A stretch of 64,000 bases of DNA, from the NCBI RefSeq assembly GCF_040712315.1, contig NC_134015.1:2020445-2084444 (forward strand), written 5' to 3'. Below, piece after piece: positions 1 to 11,695 of the stretch (within the stretch, counting starts at the first letter, position 1; the number at the start of each line of letters is the position of its first letter). This DNA is from Castanea sativa. Lineage: Eukaryota > Streptophyta > Magnoliopsida > Fagales > Fagaceae. Position numbers and translations under genes: made by a program. Under the pieces are notes generated by a model. The model did no database searches. It saw only the letters and a list, made by a program, of their open reading frames with translations, and was not told the DNA's origin.

Positions 1-168
1 CAACCACTGAATTGTGCGATATGTTTGGAAGTACAACATTATAAAAATGATGCAAACTAACAGCATCATTTTAATATGGTAAGTGCAAGTTTTGTTAATG
101 AAAAAAATTTATTCCTCCAAAAAAATGTTGTCTTATAACACTATAATTGTGTGCCTATTGATTGATAG

Positions 169-2086
169 ATGCGTTCGGCGGTAAAAAAAAGTTGGTAAAC
201 ATTTCCCAACTGCAATTATCTCCGGAAGGTCTAGGGATAAGGTAAATTGCTCTTACACAATTAATGCAACAATGAGCTAGACTTTATAAATACAAACTTT
301 TTTTTTTTTTTTTCAAATTAATTAGCACACTTGTGATATTAACAAAGTGTTTTTTTTTTCTCTACTATAGGTGTTCCAATTTGTGAGATTAAATAATATC
401 TATTACGCCGGAAGTCACGGGATGGATATATCAACCCCATCAGTTTCTTTCTATTATGGTAATTATAAGCATCAAACTAGGACTATTGATGAAAAGGTAT
501 ATTTCTCAATTGTTTGTGGTTAATTTTCTATACTTGGTGCTTGTCATGGAAATTGCATGTTTTATGTTGTGCTCAAAACCTCTAAATCAAATTTTAAATT
601 GCAACGAAAATATACCTAACGTTTTCCATTAATTTTTTTGATCTTGTAGGGTAATGACATGGTTAACTTCTGCCCAGCACAGGAATTCTTGCCTAGAATT
701 CAAACAGTAAGAAATTATGTACTGTTTACAAACTTTGTATCCTCTTTGTCAAAGATAAAATAGCAAACTGATACGAAAATGCATAATTATAGTATCAAAA
801 ACTCCTCCTTTTGTTCCTAGCTAGGACTTAGTAGTATTAGAATGCAAATAAATTCTCTTTTTCTTTTTTTCTTTTTAAATTTCAATAATGCTTTGTTCTC
901 TTGCAGATAAAGGTTATGTTGCAAGAAATAACAAGAGGCATAAAAGGTGCCATGGTTGAAGACAATAAATTTTGCCTCTCCGTACACTTTCGATGTGTGA
1001 ATGAAGATGTAAATATTATAATGCAATAATGATAATTTGATCTGATCAAATAAAAATAAATGCAATATGATAGCAATGATATTGTTAACACATAAAAAAC
1101 ATGGTAAAATATAGTAGTTCTCAAGTTTGTAGATAATAAGATTGCATGTCAAAATCAATGCAGAATGTTGTCGTACTTAAGGAGAAGGTGGAATCAGCAA
1201 TGAAATCCTATAAAGACTTTCGTATATCCGAAGGAAAAGAGGTATAAAATTTTTTTGTTATCTTTATAATAATTTTAAGATTTCTCCCTTCTTAAAAATA
1301 TAATTTCCCATTAAGTAGTAGTAAAGTTTGGAATAAATCAATCATGCAATCATATAATCCATCTCTTTTGATTTTTTATTTATTTATTTGGAAGATAGAT
1401 CATAGTATATGCATGTGTCCAATCCTAATTATTCTGTAAAAAATTTATAATTGACTCCAAAATTTTTTAATTAAGACTTAGTTGTTTTTGTTAATGTAGT
1501 TATTTTTGTTATAGGTCATGAAAATCCGACCTAATATAAATTGGGATAAAGGTCTTGCTTTGCAATATTTACTTGATACTCTTGGTTTTGAAAATTCTAC
1601 CGAGGTCCTTCCTATATATATAGGAGACGATAAAACTGATGAGGATGCTTTTAAGGTATAGATTATCTACTTGATGGTACTTTATTATTGTTACCAATTT
1701 TAAAATGTGGTGATTCTTCTTAAAGCCTAGCAAGATAAACCCATTAAATATTGATCAAACCCCCTCTTCTTCCATAGGCTTGGTGCATGTTGCCAAAACC
1801 ATTGAAATCATGCATTTAACTCTTTTGTTTATTTTGATGAATAATCAAGCTTCTCTTTAGAGCCACACTAATGTAATTTGTATATCAATGTTTGTAGATG
1901 ATTAAGAACATTGGAAGAGGATTTCCTATAGTTGTTTCTTCTACTCCAAAGGAGACAGAAGCCCTATACTCTTTACGTGACCCAATAGAGGTCATGTCCT
2001 TCCTAATAGGTATTGCAAAGTGGAAAAAGGATTGTGGATATAAAAAAACATCTTTGTTTGGTATGTTTAGGAGGTTAATTAGGTAG
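169..2086 (+). CDS. TPP: Trehalose-6-phosphate phosphatase, 3' part (six exons visible, frameshifted first exon)
   Basis: Dephosphorylates trehalose-6-phosphate to trehalose, a HAD-superfamily step of plant sugar signalling. Exons read as 169-241, 371-496, 650-706, 907-1008, 1164-1241, 1515-1655 and 1898-2086, all with GT-AG borders and matching phase. Landmarks in order: [23 protein letters not shown] (acid/cap region), [21 protein letters not shown] and the metal-binding motif [11 protein letters not shown] at the end of the 1515 exon; the last exon ends FRRLIR-stop. The N-terminal half, including the DxDxT nucleophile, lies before the window. In exon 169-241 a run of eight A (183-190) puts the upstream codons (MRSAVK...) one base out of frame with the downstream ones, and a TAA follows in either reading. 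This is a pseudogene sign or an assembly homopolymer error; all later exons are clean. Confidence 0.85.
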
Positions 2087-2830
2087 AGAGATGCTAGCTA
2101 ACTTCTCAGTATGAGGTATGCTTATTAGGCACAAGTGAACTGGTTCATACTAATTGGATATTGTTACATTATTATCATATATGGTCAATTGTTTATAGTT
2201 ATATATAAGGGCTATTTCTTCTTATTTGCCTTTCCCCTATGCCAAGGTTCTAAAAAGTATGATTTTTATATTTACTGCTCATGAAAAATCATGTTAATTG
2301 CTTTATTAAAATCAGTTTTTTTTTTTTTTTTGGCACTTTGAACTTGGTCTTCTTTCTCGGTTGTTTGGATTATTCTTCTGTCTTTTCTTCTTCTCAGTTA
2401 TATAGTCATTATTCTCTCTCTCTTTTTTCTCTCCCTTTATATGTTTGCTTTTGATAATTGCTCTTTATCATCATACCAAAAACATTAATTGGGTGTTTTG
2501 GTGTATGGGGTAGATGCGGATCAGAATTAGAATATCTAAAACTGGTTTTGGGTTATAGTTCTCTTGTAACCAAACAGCCATGGAACTTGTTCAAGAACTT
2601 GGAATAGTACTGTCCACAAATTGGAATAGTGCCTGTCCCTATTTCAGAAGAGTGGCATCCAACATGCATCACCAAACAACAATGATGAAATAATGCCATC
2701 CCTATTAAAGTACTTATTATATATAGCAACAATGATGAAATAATGCCATGCCCTTTGAAGCTCATGGCGTAAATCCCTTAGCAAAGTCGTAATTTTTTAG
2801 TACCATTTAAGGAATCCAAAGAATTTTAAG
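2087..2830. other. Probable 3' UTR of the phosphatase gene, then spacer
   Basis: No coding sequence seen. A 22-base stretch (acaatgatgaaataatgcca core) occurs twice, near 2682 and 2728, with a TTATATATAG linker between. The rest is T-rich, as expected for a plant 3' flank. Confidence 0.4.
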
Positions 2831-2966
2831 ATTTTTTTTTTTTTTTTTTTTTTTAAAGATAGAAATTCTATTCTAGAATAATCTCACCTAGAGATTTGAA
2901 TTTCACAAGAACTTGTCTTTGTAGAATGATTATCATGTTAAGGTTGCGCGGTGATAATATTACATT
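2831..2966 (-). mobile_element. SINE-like fragment, family B
   Basis: A T24 run (poly(A) of a minus-strand element) is followed by AGATAGAAATTCTATTCTAGA and ends near GCGCGGTGATAA. The same end signatures occur in the elements at 37714-37880 and 43420-43600, so this is a diverged member of that family. Confidence 0.5.
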
Positions 2967-3290
2967 TTTAAGATATCACAAACCTTGTTTTTATAATAAA
3001 AAAATAAAAAAATAAAAAAAATAAAACATAAACCATAAAGAACAACCAGGCTGTTTATATAGAAATGCCTTATGTGCATGCTTCCACATGACTCTATCTC
3101 TTTGATTCCAATGCCCAATCTTATATTAATTGTATTATTTAATACATCAATTATATATGTTATCTTTTAGAGTGATGTTAACCCTATGACATCACATAGC
3201 AAACAGCGTTTTATACACGTCATACACATTTGAGCTTCTTCAATACACCCAAATAAATAGACATTTTGATGTGTACTATTTCATTTTATT

Positions 3291-3452
3291 TATTTTCTAT
3301 TATAGATAGTTTCAACCTATGACGTCTGCTACTGAAAGTAGCTCTTTATCATTAAACTAAGACATCAATCGATTTTTAGTGTAGGAGGGGATTGAATCTC
3401 TGATCTCTTATTCAACCATCAGAGACTTTATCAGTTGAATTAACTAAAACCC
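3291..3452 (-). mobile_element. tRNA-derived SINE, family A
   Basis: Read on the minus strand it starts GGGTTTTAGTTAATTCAACTG (box A-like, cf. TRGCTCARTTGG) and has a box B-like GATTCAATCCC, followed by a tail containing AAAAATCGATTGATGTCTTAG. The family recurs at 5300-5476, 6875-7049 and, truncated, 47982-48080. Internal Pol III boxes and dispersed copies identify it as a tRNA-derived SINE; no family name is assigned. Confidence 0.6.
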
Positions 3453-4167
3453 ACATTTAAATTAAACTTTAAAATTTGTCATTATTAGAAGTATAAAACA
3501 CATAATTTACTGAAATACATATATACATTAGTTTTTTTGCCTTCTATTGCCTTTTTCAATTATCCATGAAAAAATTCTCTTTTTTCTCCAAATGATTATA
3601 TGTGTCCCTTTGTCAATATATTCAATAATTATAGATGTTATCCTTAAATTTAGTTTCAATTTCAATTAATTTTTTTAATATAAAATATAAAGAAATATTA
3701 ATATCCATACAAATATACAATATATAGAAGGGAGGTTTAGTAATTAATTTTGGTTTATTGACTTTTCTTTCTCCCTATCATTCTTCCAAACCCTTTTCTC
3801 CCTTTCTTAACTCTTCTTCTTCTCCCATAGTTCTTCACCATACTGTTACTCTTTTTCAAACTCTTCATATCTCTTTTCTAAATCTCCTTATTCCCATCTT
3901 TGTTTTTATAAATTTCATATTACTTCTCTCTAATTCATTCCACATTCTTCCTACAAATATATATATATATATATATTACTCTCTCTCTCTCTCTTCTTTT
4001 TTCTACATATTTATTATTTTATTTGCCTTTTTTGTAGCACAGTTTTTATTCTTTCCTGCAACTTTACCTTAAGTTGATACGTTTTAGTGTTTTGATTACC
4101 CATCACAAGCCCCCTTTTTTTTATGAATTTGGTTTGAATATATATATATATATATATATAAAGTTTG
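3453..4167. other. AT-rich spacer with pyrimidine tracts and TA repeats
   Basis: Strongly pyrimidine-biased on the plus strand at 3760-4060 with CT repeats near 3980, and TA microsatellites at about 3957-3977 and 4139-4161. The open frame at 3758-4072 is a by-product of this composition and no gene is supported. Confidence 0.4.
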
Positions 4168-4566
4168 GGTATATACTTGTTTTGAAAGTGAAAATTTAAG
4201 TTTGTATTATAACATGTTTGACTTGGCTATGTATTTGAATGTGTTTATCAATTATTTGAATAATTGATTATTACAAATATTATATCTTATGACATTAATT
4301 TAATTTTAATTTGGGTTTGAGATACTTTTTCTTTATTTTGGACATTAGGGAGAGAAAGTTTGAATTTTGATGTTATTTTCGCTTTATTTTTTGTTTCAAT
4401 TTGTGTTTATATTAGGTTTTTGATCCTAAAAGTGTACGTCCAAAAAACAATTCTTGATTTATAAATTTTTAGATAGATAACATATTTTTTTGGATATAGG
4501 GTGTGAAATTTGGATTTTATGATTTTTTTTAAGCAATATTAATTGCCAATATCTAGTGAACTTTGA

Positions 4567-4800
4567 TGACGTATGATGATGCCAAAAATTATCAGCAAGT
4601 TGCACAATTCTCACATGCTCTAAACAACACCTGCGAAATAGAAATAAAGAAGACCTTGTAAAGAGTACAGGTGTAGTACTAGCCAAATACCCTCCGAATG
4701 TCAAGTTAGAGAACTTTCACAACTTTAGAGTGCTAGAGCTGGGATAAATTATGTGTACCTTGGTTTGTCAGGGTTTTAAGGTTTTTATAGAAGTGTAGAG
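4567..4800 (-). repeat. LTR-like repeat fragment, copy 1
   Basis: TGATGATGCCAAAAATTATC through CCTGCGAAAT, CCCTCCGAATGTCAAG and GTACCTTGG matches 7587-7800 over about 200 bases. In the 7.6 kb copy the minus strand has a TATA-like ATATAAATACC, so an LTR promoter piece is possible; this is inference. Confidence 0.4.
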
Positions 4801-5299
4801 TTGACATCCGTTTTTTGGCAGAGAAGGTCTTTCTTTGTAAGGAAGATCCTCATTAATATGTGTATCTTGCGGGATCCTTTCCTTGTAGGGATCCTTTTGA
4901 TTAGGGTTAATCGTGGGACACAAGATGTTTTCTTATATACTCATGCGTGGAGGCCAAGCAAGGCATTGTCAAACCCGTCAAAGGTTTCTTTATCTCCGTT
5001 AGCTTCCTTCTACTAGCTTCTTATCCCATCTAGGTGTCCTGGTCGTCTCATACAAGTGTCGTTGATCTTAAGGTGGAGTCGTCGGCCTTGAGGTGGAGTC
5101 GTCTATGTCTCTGAATGCACAAGTAAGGATGACGAGTTCATTGGGACCGTCGGCTTCATCTTACGTGAACAAGTTTAACATATTTTTAGAATTACCCTTA
5201 TCAATGTACAAAATTTTGTAAGAAAATATTGTTTAGAAATGAATATTTTCTCTACTTGCCTTTTGAGTTCTTGAGAAAGTTTGTTTTGTTTTACATATT

Positions 5300-5476
5300 T
5301 TATTTATTTATTAATTTATAGTTATGATAGTATTTCAATCTATAGCGTTTATTCTTTGATAACTTTTCTTTATTATCAAGCTAAGACACTAATTGATTTT
5401 TTAGTATAAACGGGATTCGACTCTAATCTCTCTTATTCATCGACAAAATACTTTACTAATTGAGCTAACTGAAACC
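5300..5476 (-). mobile_element. tRNA-derived SINE, family A, in duplication copy 1
   Basis: The minus strand reads GGTTTCAGTTAGCTCAATTAG (box A-like), then GAGTCGAATCCCG (box B-like), then AAAAAATCAATTAGTGTCTTAG. Its counterpart at 6875-7049 sits at the same place in the other copy, so insertion came before the duplication. Confidence 0.65.
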
Positions 5477-6352
5477 TAAATTTTACTTTTAATCTTCTTA
5501 ATAAAAAATGTTTTAATTAAAATGTGTTATATATATTAACTTCAAAAAAAAAAAAAAAAAAAAAAACTTGCATGCACATCACATAGGTTAGCGACTAGCT
5601 TCTTCTTAACTCTTAGCATAACCTTTCCTTGTCTTTTTTTTTTTTTTTTTTTTTTGATAACAATAACCTTTCCTTGTCCGTTCCTTGCATGTGTCTCCTA
5701 AGATAACTTTGAAAAATCCTTCTCAACTATCTATATTCCAAGTGGTGCCAACCGACAACCACGAATACTGGTATCTATAAAGACACAAATGGGATTAAAG
5801 AAACATAGTTTATATTTTACAAATTAAGCATATCTATAAAATAATTCATGAGTGTACAGTTAATAATTGCTAGATTGAATAATAGTTTGAAGTCCATCGC
5901 CTATAAAAAGCTTGGTATGTTGAGGGCAGAGAAGCAAAACTAGAAAGATAACACAGGCCTGTCAATATAATTGCACTGTTCATCTTCTTTCTTTTGTTTC
6001 AGTTCAGTCATCCCTCTATACGTGTGTCCGTATATACATGTTAAAATGTAATTTGTAATTGACAAGTGGCTCCCCAAGTGTCAAAGAAAGAAGCAATTGA
6101 AATCTAAGTGTCAACAAATAAAGAATCCAGCAGCAGCAAAATTGAACAAGCATGCAAGTGGACACCTTAAGGACCAGTGTCAATTAAAGAGAAATGAAGC
6201 AAACTTAAAATGAAGCTAACTTCTGTAGTATTCTTGAAGCTTGTAGTCATTCTAAACTCCTAACACATCTATCTATAGATGTGAGTTGTAAAATGAAGCA
6301 TGTAACATCCGGAAAAAGAACAATGAAAATTACAATGAAATATTTGTGCTGC

Positions 6353-6678
6353 AATACTTGTTTTGAAAGTGAGAATTTAAGTTTAAAGTGAGAATTTAAG
6401 TTTATATTATAACATGCTTGACTTGGCTATGTATGTGAATGTGTTTAGCAATTATTTGAATGATTGATTATTACAAATACTATATCTTATGACATTAATT
6501 TCATTTTAATTTTGGGTTGAGATATTTTTCTTTATTTTGGACATGAGGGAGAGAAAGTTTGAATTTTGATGTTATTTTCGCTTTCTTTTTTGTTTCAATT
6601 TGTGTTTTTATTAGGTTTTGGATCCTAAAAGTGTATGTTCAAAAAACAATTCTTGATTTATAAATTTTTAGATAGGTA

Positions 6679-6709
<31 letters not shown>

Positions 6710-7586
6710 ATAGGGTGTGAAATTTGGATTTTATGAATTTTTTAAGCAATTTTAACTGCCAATATCTAGTGAGCTTTGATGATGTACAAAATTTTGTAAG
6801 TAAATATTTTTTTAGAAATGAATATTTTCTCTACTTACCTTTGAGTTCTTGAGAAAGTTTTTTGGTTTTACATATGTTATTTATTTATTTATAGTTATGA
6901 TAGTATTTCAATTTATAGCGTCTATTCCTTGATAATTTTTCGTTATCGTCAAGCTAAGACACCAATTGATTTTTGTTATAGGCGAGATTCGACCCTGATC
7001 TCTTTTATTCATCGACAAATTAAATGTTTTACTAGTTGAGCTAATTGGAATATTTTAATTATAATATATATATATATATATATACACATATTAACTTCAA
7101 GAAAAAACTTTCTTGAGCATCACATAAGTTAGCAAGTAGCTTCTTCTTAACTTTTTTTTTTTTTTTTTGATACAGCTTCTTCTTAACTCTTAGCATAACC
7201 TTTCCTTGTCTGTTCCTTGCGTACGTGTCTCCTAAGATAACTTTGAAAATCCTTCTCAACTATTATAATCCAAGTGGTGACAACCGACAACCATGAATAC
7301 TGGTATCAAGGAAGACACAAATGGGATTAAAGAAACATAGTTTATATTTTACAAATTAAGCATATATCTATAAAATAATTCATGAGTGTACTGTTAATAC
7401 ATGCTAGATTGTATAACAGTCTGAAGTCCATCGCCAATAAAAGGCTTGGTATGTTGAGGGCAGAGAAGCAAAACTAGAAAGATAATAGCCCTATCAATAT
7501 AACTGCACTGTTCATCTTCTTTCTTTTTGTATCAGTTCAGTCATCCCTCTGTACCTTGTGTGTTTAAGTGTGTCTATATATACATA
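6353..7586. repeat. Segmental direct duplication, copy 2
   Basis: Collinear with 4168-6040, with scattered substitutions and a TA microsatellite at about 6680-6705 not expanded in copy 1. About 300 bases (6045-6350, starting TGTTAAAATGTAATTTG) separate the two copies and have no counterpart in copy 2. Confidence 0.7.
6875..7049 (-). mobile_element. tRNA-derived SINE, family A, in duplication copy 2
   Basis: Minus strand: TTAGCTCAACTAGTAAAAC (box A-like), GGGTCGAATCTCG (box B-like), AAAAATCAATTGGTGTCTTAG. Flanks equal those of 5300-5476. Confidence 0.65.
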
Positions 7587-8117
7587 TTGATGATGCCGAA
7601 AAAATCACCAGTGAGTTGCGAGCACTTCTCAAACCAAAGCAATACCTGCGAAAAGAAAATAAAGGACCTAAAAGAGAGCACCGGTGTGGTGCCGGCCAAA
7701 AACCCTCCGAAAGTCAAGTTAGAATCTTGTTTCTTTAACCCTAGGATGCCAGAGTTAAGAATATTGTACGTACCTTGATATCTAGGGTTTCTGGGGTATT
7801 TATATTGGGTAGAATTGCCTTTCTTTTAGGATACAACTTCCTTCTCAAGTTCCTTTCCATATAGGAGTCTTCTCAAACGTGTGTCGCAAGAAGTCCAAGT
7901 ATACACGCTTGCGTGGAAATAAAGCAAAAGTCGATTTAAACATATCAAATGACTGGCAACCTAGGATCCGTAATTAACTCATAATATGACGGATACTCAG
8001 CAAAATCGAACCATCATACTCGCATCGTCTACGGTGTCGGTCCGTCTACATATTATCTGTCCCTTCAAGTTCAACGGAAAGACCCGTCTCCCATTTTTAT
8101 CCTCTTCACATATATAT
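7587..8117. other. Upstream region of the UGT gene with repeat fragment copy 2
   Basis: 7587-7800 is the second copy of the fragment at 4567-4800. No clear TATA box for the downstream gene could be assigned with confidence. The frame open from 7986 runs into the UGT exon but has no family similarity before the ATG at 8118. Confidence 0.35.
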
Positions 8118-9183
8118 ATGGAATCAATCACCATCCGACACGTGGCGGCTATACCTTTCCCATGCCAAGGCCACATCAACGCCATGATGGGTGTCTGCAA
8201 GTCATTATCTTCAAAACAAGGCCATGGAATTCTCATCACCATCGTTGTCACTGAAGAGTGGCTCAGCTGCATCTGTGGCTCCGACCACAGCAAGCCAAAT
8301 GATAACAGTAACAACACCATTCGCTTCGCTACCATCCCTAACGTGGTCGAGCGTGAAAAAATGGGTGACTTTGGGCCCTTCAACGAAGTGGTGAAGGCGA
8401 AAATGGAAGCTCCCGTTGAAGAACTCCTGGATCGACTCGACCCTCCGGTGGATAGAATCATAGCTGACTTTGAGCTGCAGTGGCCACTTGACTTAGCGAT
8501 TCGAAAGGAAATTCCAATCGCCTCGCTTTGGAGCATATCAGCTTTTTTTTTCTCCATGCTTCATCGTTATTATGTTTTCACACGGCATCATCATTTGCCG
8601 CTTCACTTTATAGGTACTTCCTTTAGTAATAATGCATGTTTGAGTGAAATAAAAATAACAGATCTCATCTTTCACATTTTTTGCCCCAATTTAATAACAC
8701 ACGTGACTGTGATTTAAGAACCATTACTATCATATTGATTGACCCATCATTTTTACTCTTTCACTCACAATTGCATATATCATGATTGCACTAGAAATTA
8801 TGGTACAAAAATTGTGTCTTAACCAAGAATGTTATGATTCAATTGGTTAACACAATCTGATATTTTCAACAAAAACCTTCACGATTCAAATGACCTTCTC
8901 TCATTGTAATTATTGAATTTTTAAAAGTTAAAAGTTGGGTCTATAAACTTTCTCTAAAAATGATAATCCTTCAAGCATATGATATACTCTTTCCTTGGGC
9001 CACAATATTTTTGCAATTCTTTTTTCATAGCTACTGACATAATTTGTTGTGATAGGTTCCATTATTAAAATAAATTAAAAATTAACAAAAAAACCTAATT
9101 GGAGTAGTGTAATAATTGTTTTTATAAAGTTGTTTCTATCAAAGATGTTCAAATGTTCAAATTTCTCATTTTCTAACTAACGA

Positions 9184-9280
<97 letters not shown>

Positions 9281-10269
9281 ACCCCGAATATATATATATA
9301 TAAGACCCCGAATATTGAATCAATAAAATGTCAATCCAATTAAAAACCTAAACTATTTTATTAAAAAAATTGTTGTAAGAAAAGTATGACAAATTATTAT
9401 TGACCATAAAGATGATCAATAATTTTTATGCCAAAAAGTAAGAAGAGTGTATTAGTTGTTATCAAATTAAAAGAGAGATGCAAAAATTTAATTAATAATT
9501 TTGTATTTCAAAATCAAGAAGAGTAAGGTTATGTTTGGTAACAAATTTTTTTTTTCAAAAACTTGTTTTTGAGAATTTAAAGAAAAAAAAATTCTTGTAT
9601 TTTTGAAATCAAAAAATGTTTGGTTAGTTGAAATTAAAAAATAGTTTTTTGAAGAAAAAACAAAGAAAATACTAAAATATGTTGTTACTAAAATTTGAAC
9701 TCTATTGCTAACTCATTAAATGAGATAGATTCATTAAATTAAATGCGTGTTTTTATTGAGTTTTGAAAATTAGAAACTAAAAACAGTCTTTTGCATGTTT
9801 TTAGTTTCCTTTACAAATTGAGTTTTGAAAACAATTTTTGTTTTCTATCCATTTTGGGTTGTCAAACAAGTTTTTTAGTCTCAAAAATAGAAAATTGTTT
9901 TTGGAAATAGAAAATAAGGAGAAAAAACAGTTACCAAACATACCCTAATTTTTACATAAAAAAAATTATGATATCTAAATTTAAATAGATGTTATTTAAT
10001 TTATATCTAAATATAGATAGGAATTCACTTAAAATCATTGCTTTAGGTGTCAAATTCTATTGGGTAGGCTTTGACGATAATTGGTATATAACATAATAAA
10101 AGTAGTGTCTATGATGAATTCAGGTAAGAGTAATGTCACTCTAACCACAATAAGTCATGTCAACATTTTAGAAAAATGACATCCTTAGGAATAAAATCAT
10201 ATGTTTTACTCTTAGCGTTCCACTTTGCACCCTACTATATGTCCCTTCTTTTTTTCATTTTAAACTTTG

Positions 10270-10301
<32 letters not shown>

Positions 10302-11695
10302 AACATGTGACAAATTATAATTAGTAGAGCATATATAAAATGGACTATTCAATATGGGACAAAAGATTTTTATTCATGTCCCTGGTATTACTTGAAAAAT
10401 CTCCACTTCCTTACTATAATTTTAATATATGTATATGTTTACTAGTTGGACACCTCATAGAAATTAAATTTAATTGGTTTGCATGTTAGTTTCAAATCAC
10501 AAGAGAGAATCCATTTCAGTGTACATTTTATTTCTTAAATCAAACAATATATTTGCCGCATCAGAGTTTTAAATGGTAAAGCAATGGATAAAATTTTAAA
10601 TTTGTAATATTTAATCCTAACCATGAAATATGTTCATTTCAAATGTGGAGGATCATTTTCCTGGCTAACTATTCACTTTGTATTTTCAAATAAGCCCACC
10701 TAGCTATTTCAAGTGCAAAAGATTGATTTGCAATTAGTGCATATTAGTCGGTTTCATAAGATATTATTTTGTCCTTCTTTGGTGTGATAGATGACGAAGA
10801 CAATCATGTGGAAAACATACCCGGGATTTCTTCAACTGATTTAGAAGACCTACGAATCGTATTTCATGAAAACAACCCAAAGGGAATGGAACAAATCTTG
10901 AATTGCTTTTCAATGGTGTCCAAAGCACAATATCTTCTTGTTAATTCCTTCTATGAGCTTGAAGCTCAAACATTTGACTCTTTGAAAGTAACATTTCCTT
11001 TCCCTGTGTACCCTATTGGTCCTACCAACCGTTACTTGGAACCAAAACTTGATCAACATAGTTCCTTTACAACTACATCGACTATTGAATATCTAAAATG
11101 GTTGGATTCCCAGCCTTCAGCCTCTGTCTTGTATGTTTCATTTGGAAGTTTCTTTGAGCTCTCAAGCACTCAAATGGATGAATTCGCAGTCGCGCTTTGT
11201 AGTAGTGGTGTTCGGTTCTTGTGGGTGGCTCGTGGGGAGGCTTCTAGGCTGAAAGAAACTTGTGGTGGTGATAAAGGGTTGGTAGTGCCTTGGTGTGACC
11301 AACTAAGAGTGTTGTGCCATCCTTCTGTAGGTGGATTTTGTTCCCATTCTGGATGGAATTCAGTCCAAGAAACTATTTATGCAGGCATTCCTATGCTTGC
11401 TTTTCCCTTATTTTTGGATCAAGTTCCTAATAGTAGGAAAATTGAGGAAGACTGGAAGATTGGGTGGAGGGTAAAGAGAGCAGAGATTGGAAGTGAAATT
11501 TTGGTGGCAACAGAAGATATATTACAACACATACAAAGGTTTATGGATCTTGAAAGTTGTGAGGGAAAAGAAACTAGGAAAAGAGCAAGAGAACTCAAAA
11601 ATATGTGTGATCAAGCGACTGCTAAAGGTGGATCATTTGATTCTCACTTGGATGCATTTGTTAGTGACTTTTTAGAAGGCAATATCAACCATTAA
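8118..11695 (+). CDS. UGT87A: UDP-glycosyltransferase, UGT87A type (2 exons)
   Basis: Transfers a sugar, most likely glucose from UDP-glucose, to a small acceptor in the cytosol; family 1 plant GT, acceptor unknown. CDS = 8118-8613 joined to 10791-11695 (phase 1; GT and AG borders), 466 aa, normal for UGT87. The ATG at 8118 puts the family N-terminus PFPCQGHIN in place, with catalytic His19 and the partner Asp117 in ADFELQW. The C-terminal PSPG box runs from [16 protein letters not shown] to FPLFLDQ; its final Gln is the residue linked to glucose preference. The box has SHSGWNS where THCGWNS is usual, and otherwise conserves the sugar-binding Trp, Asn-Ser, Glu and Asp-Gln. Intron position (after about residue 165) and the [13 protein letters not shown] start of exon 2 fit UGT87A1/A2. 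No disabling change seen. Confidence 0.9.
9186..9281. repeat. Long TA microsatellite in the UGT intron
   Basis: An almost pure TA dinucleotide run of about 95 bases, followed by AAGACCCCGAA twice (9279 and 9303) with a further short TA run between. Confidence 0.9.
9526..9945. mobile_element. MITE in the UGT intron
   Basis: Left end GGTTATGTTTGGTAAC and right end GTTACCAAACATACCC are inverted repeats, flanked by TAA (left) and CTAA (right). No coding capacity; about 420 bases. The TAA-type flanks suggest a Harbinger-like MITE (inference). Confidence 0.65.

Larger units (their letters stand above)
4168..6040. repeat. Segmental direct duplication, copy 1
   Basis: From TACTTGTTTTGAAAGTGAAAA onward this matches 6353-7560 in order: the ACTTGGCTATGTAT block, the GTACAAAATTTTGTAAG block, an internal family A SINE, and the CCAAGTGGTG...CCGACAACCA block up to the CATCCCTCT end. 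Copy 1 carries about 640 extra bases (4565-5205) that copy 2 lacks at that point. Confidence 0.7.

Noticed and set aside
3758..4072. 104-codon plus-strand frame rich in Ser, Phe and Leu
   Set aside because: Caused by a pyrimidine-rich low-complexity tract with TA and CT repeats.
7997..8557. 186-codon open frame on the minus strand
   Set aside because: Exact antisense shadow of UGT exon 1, no family features of its own.
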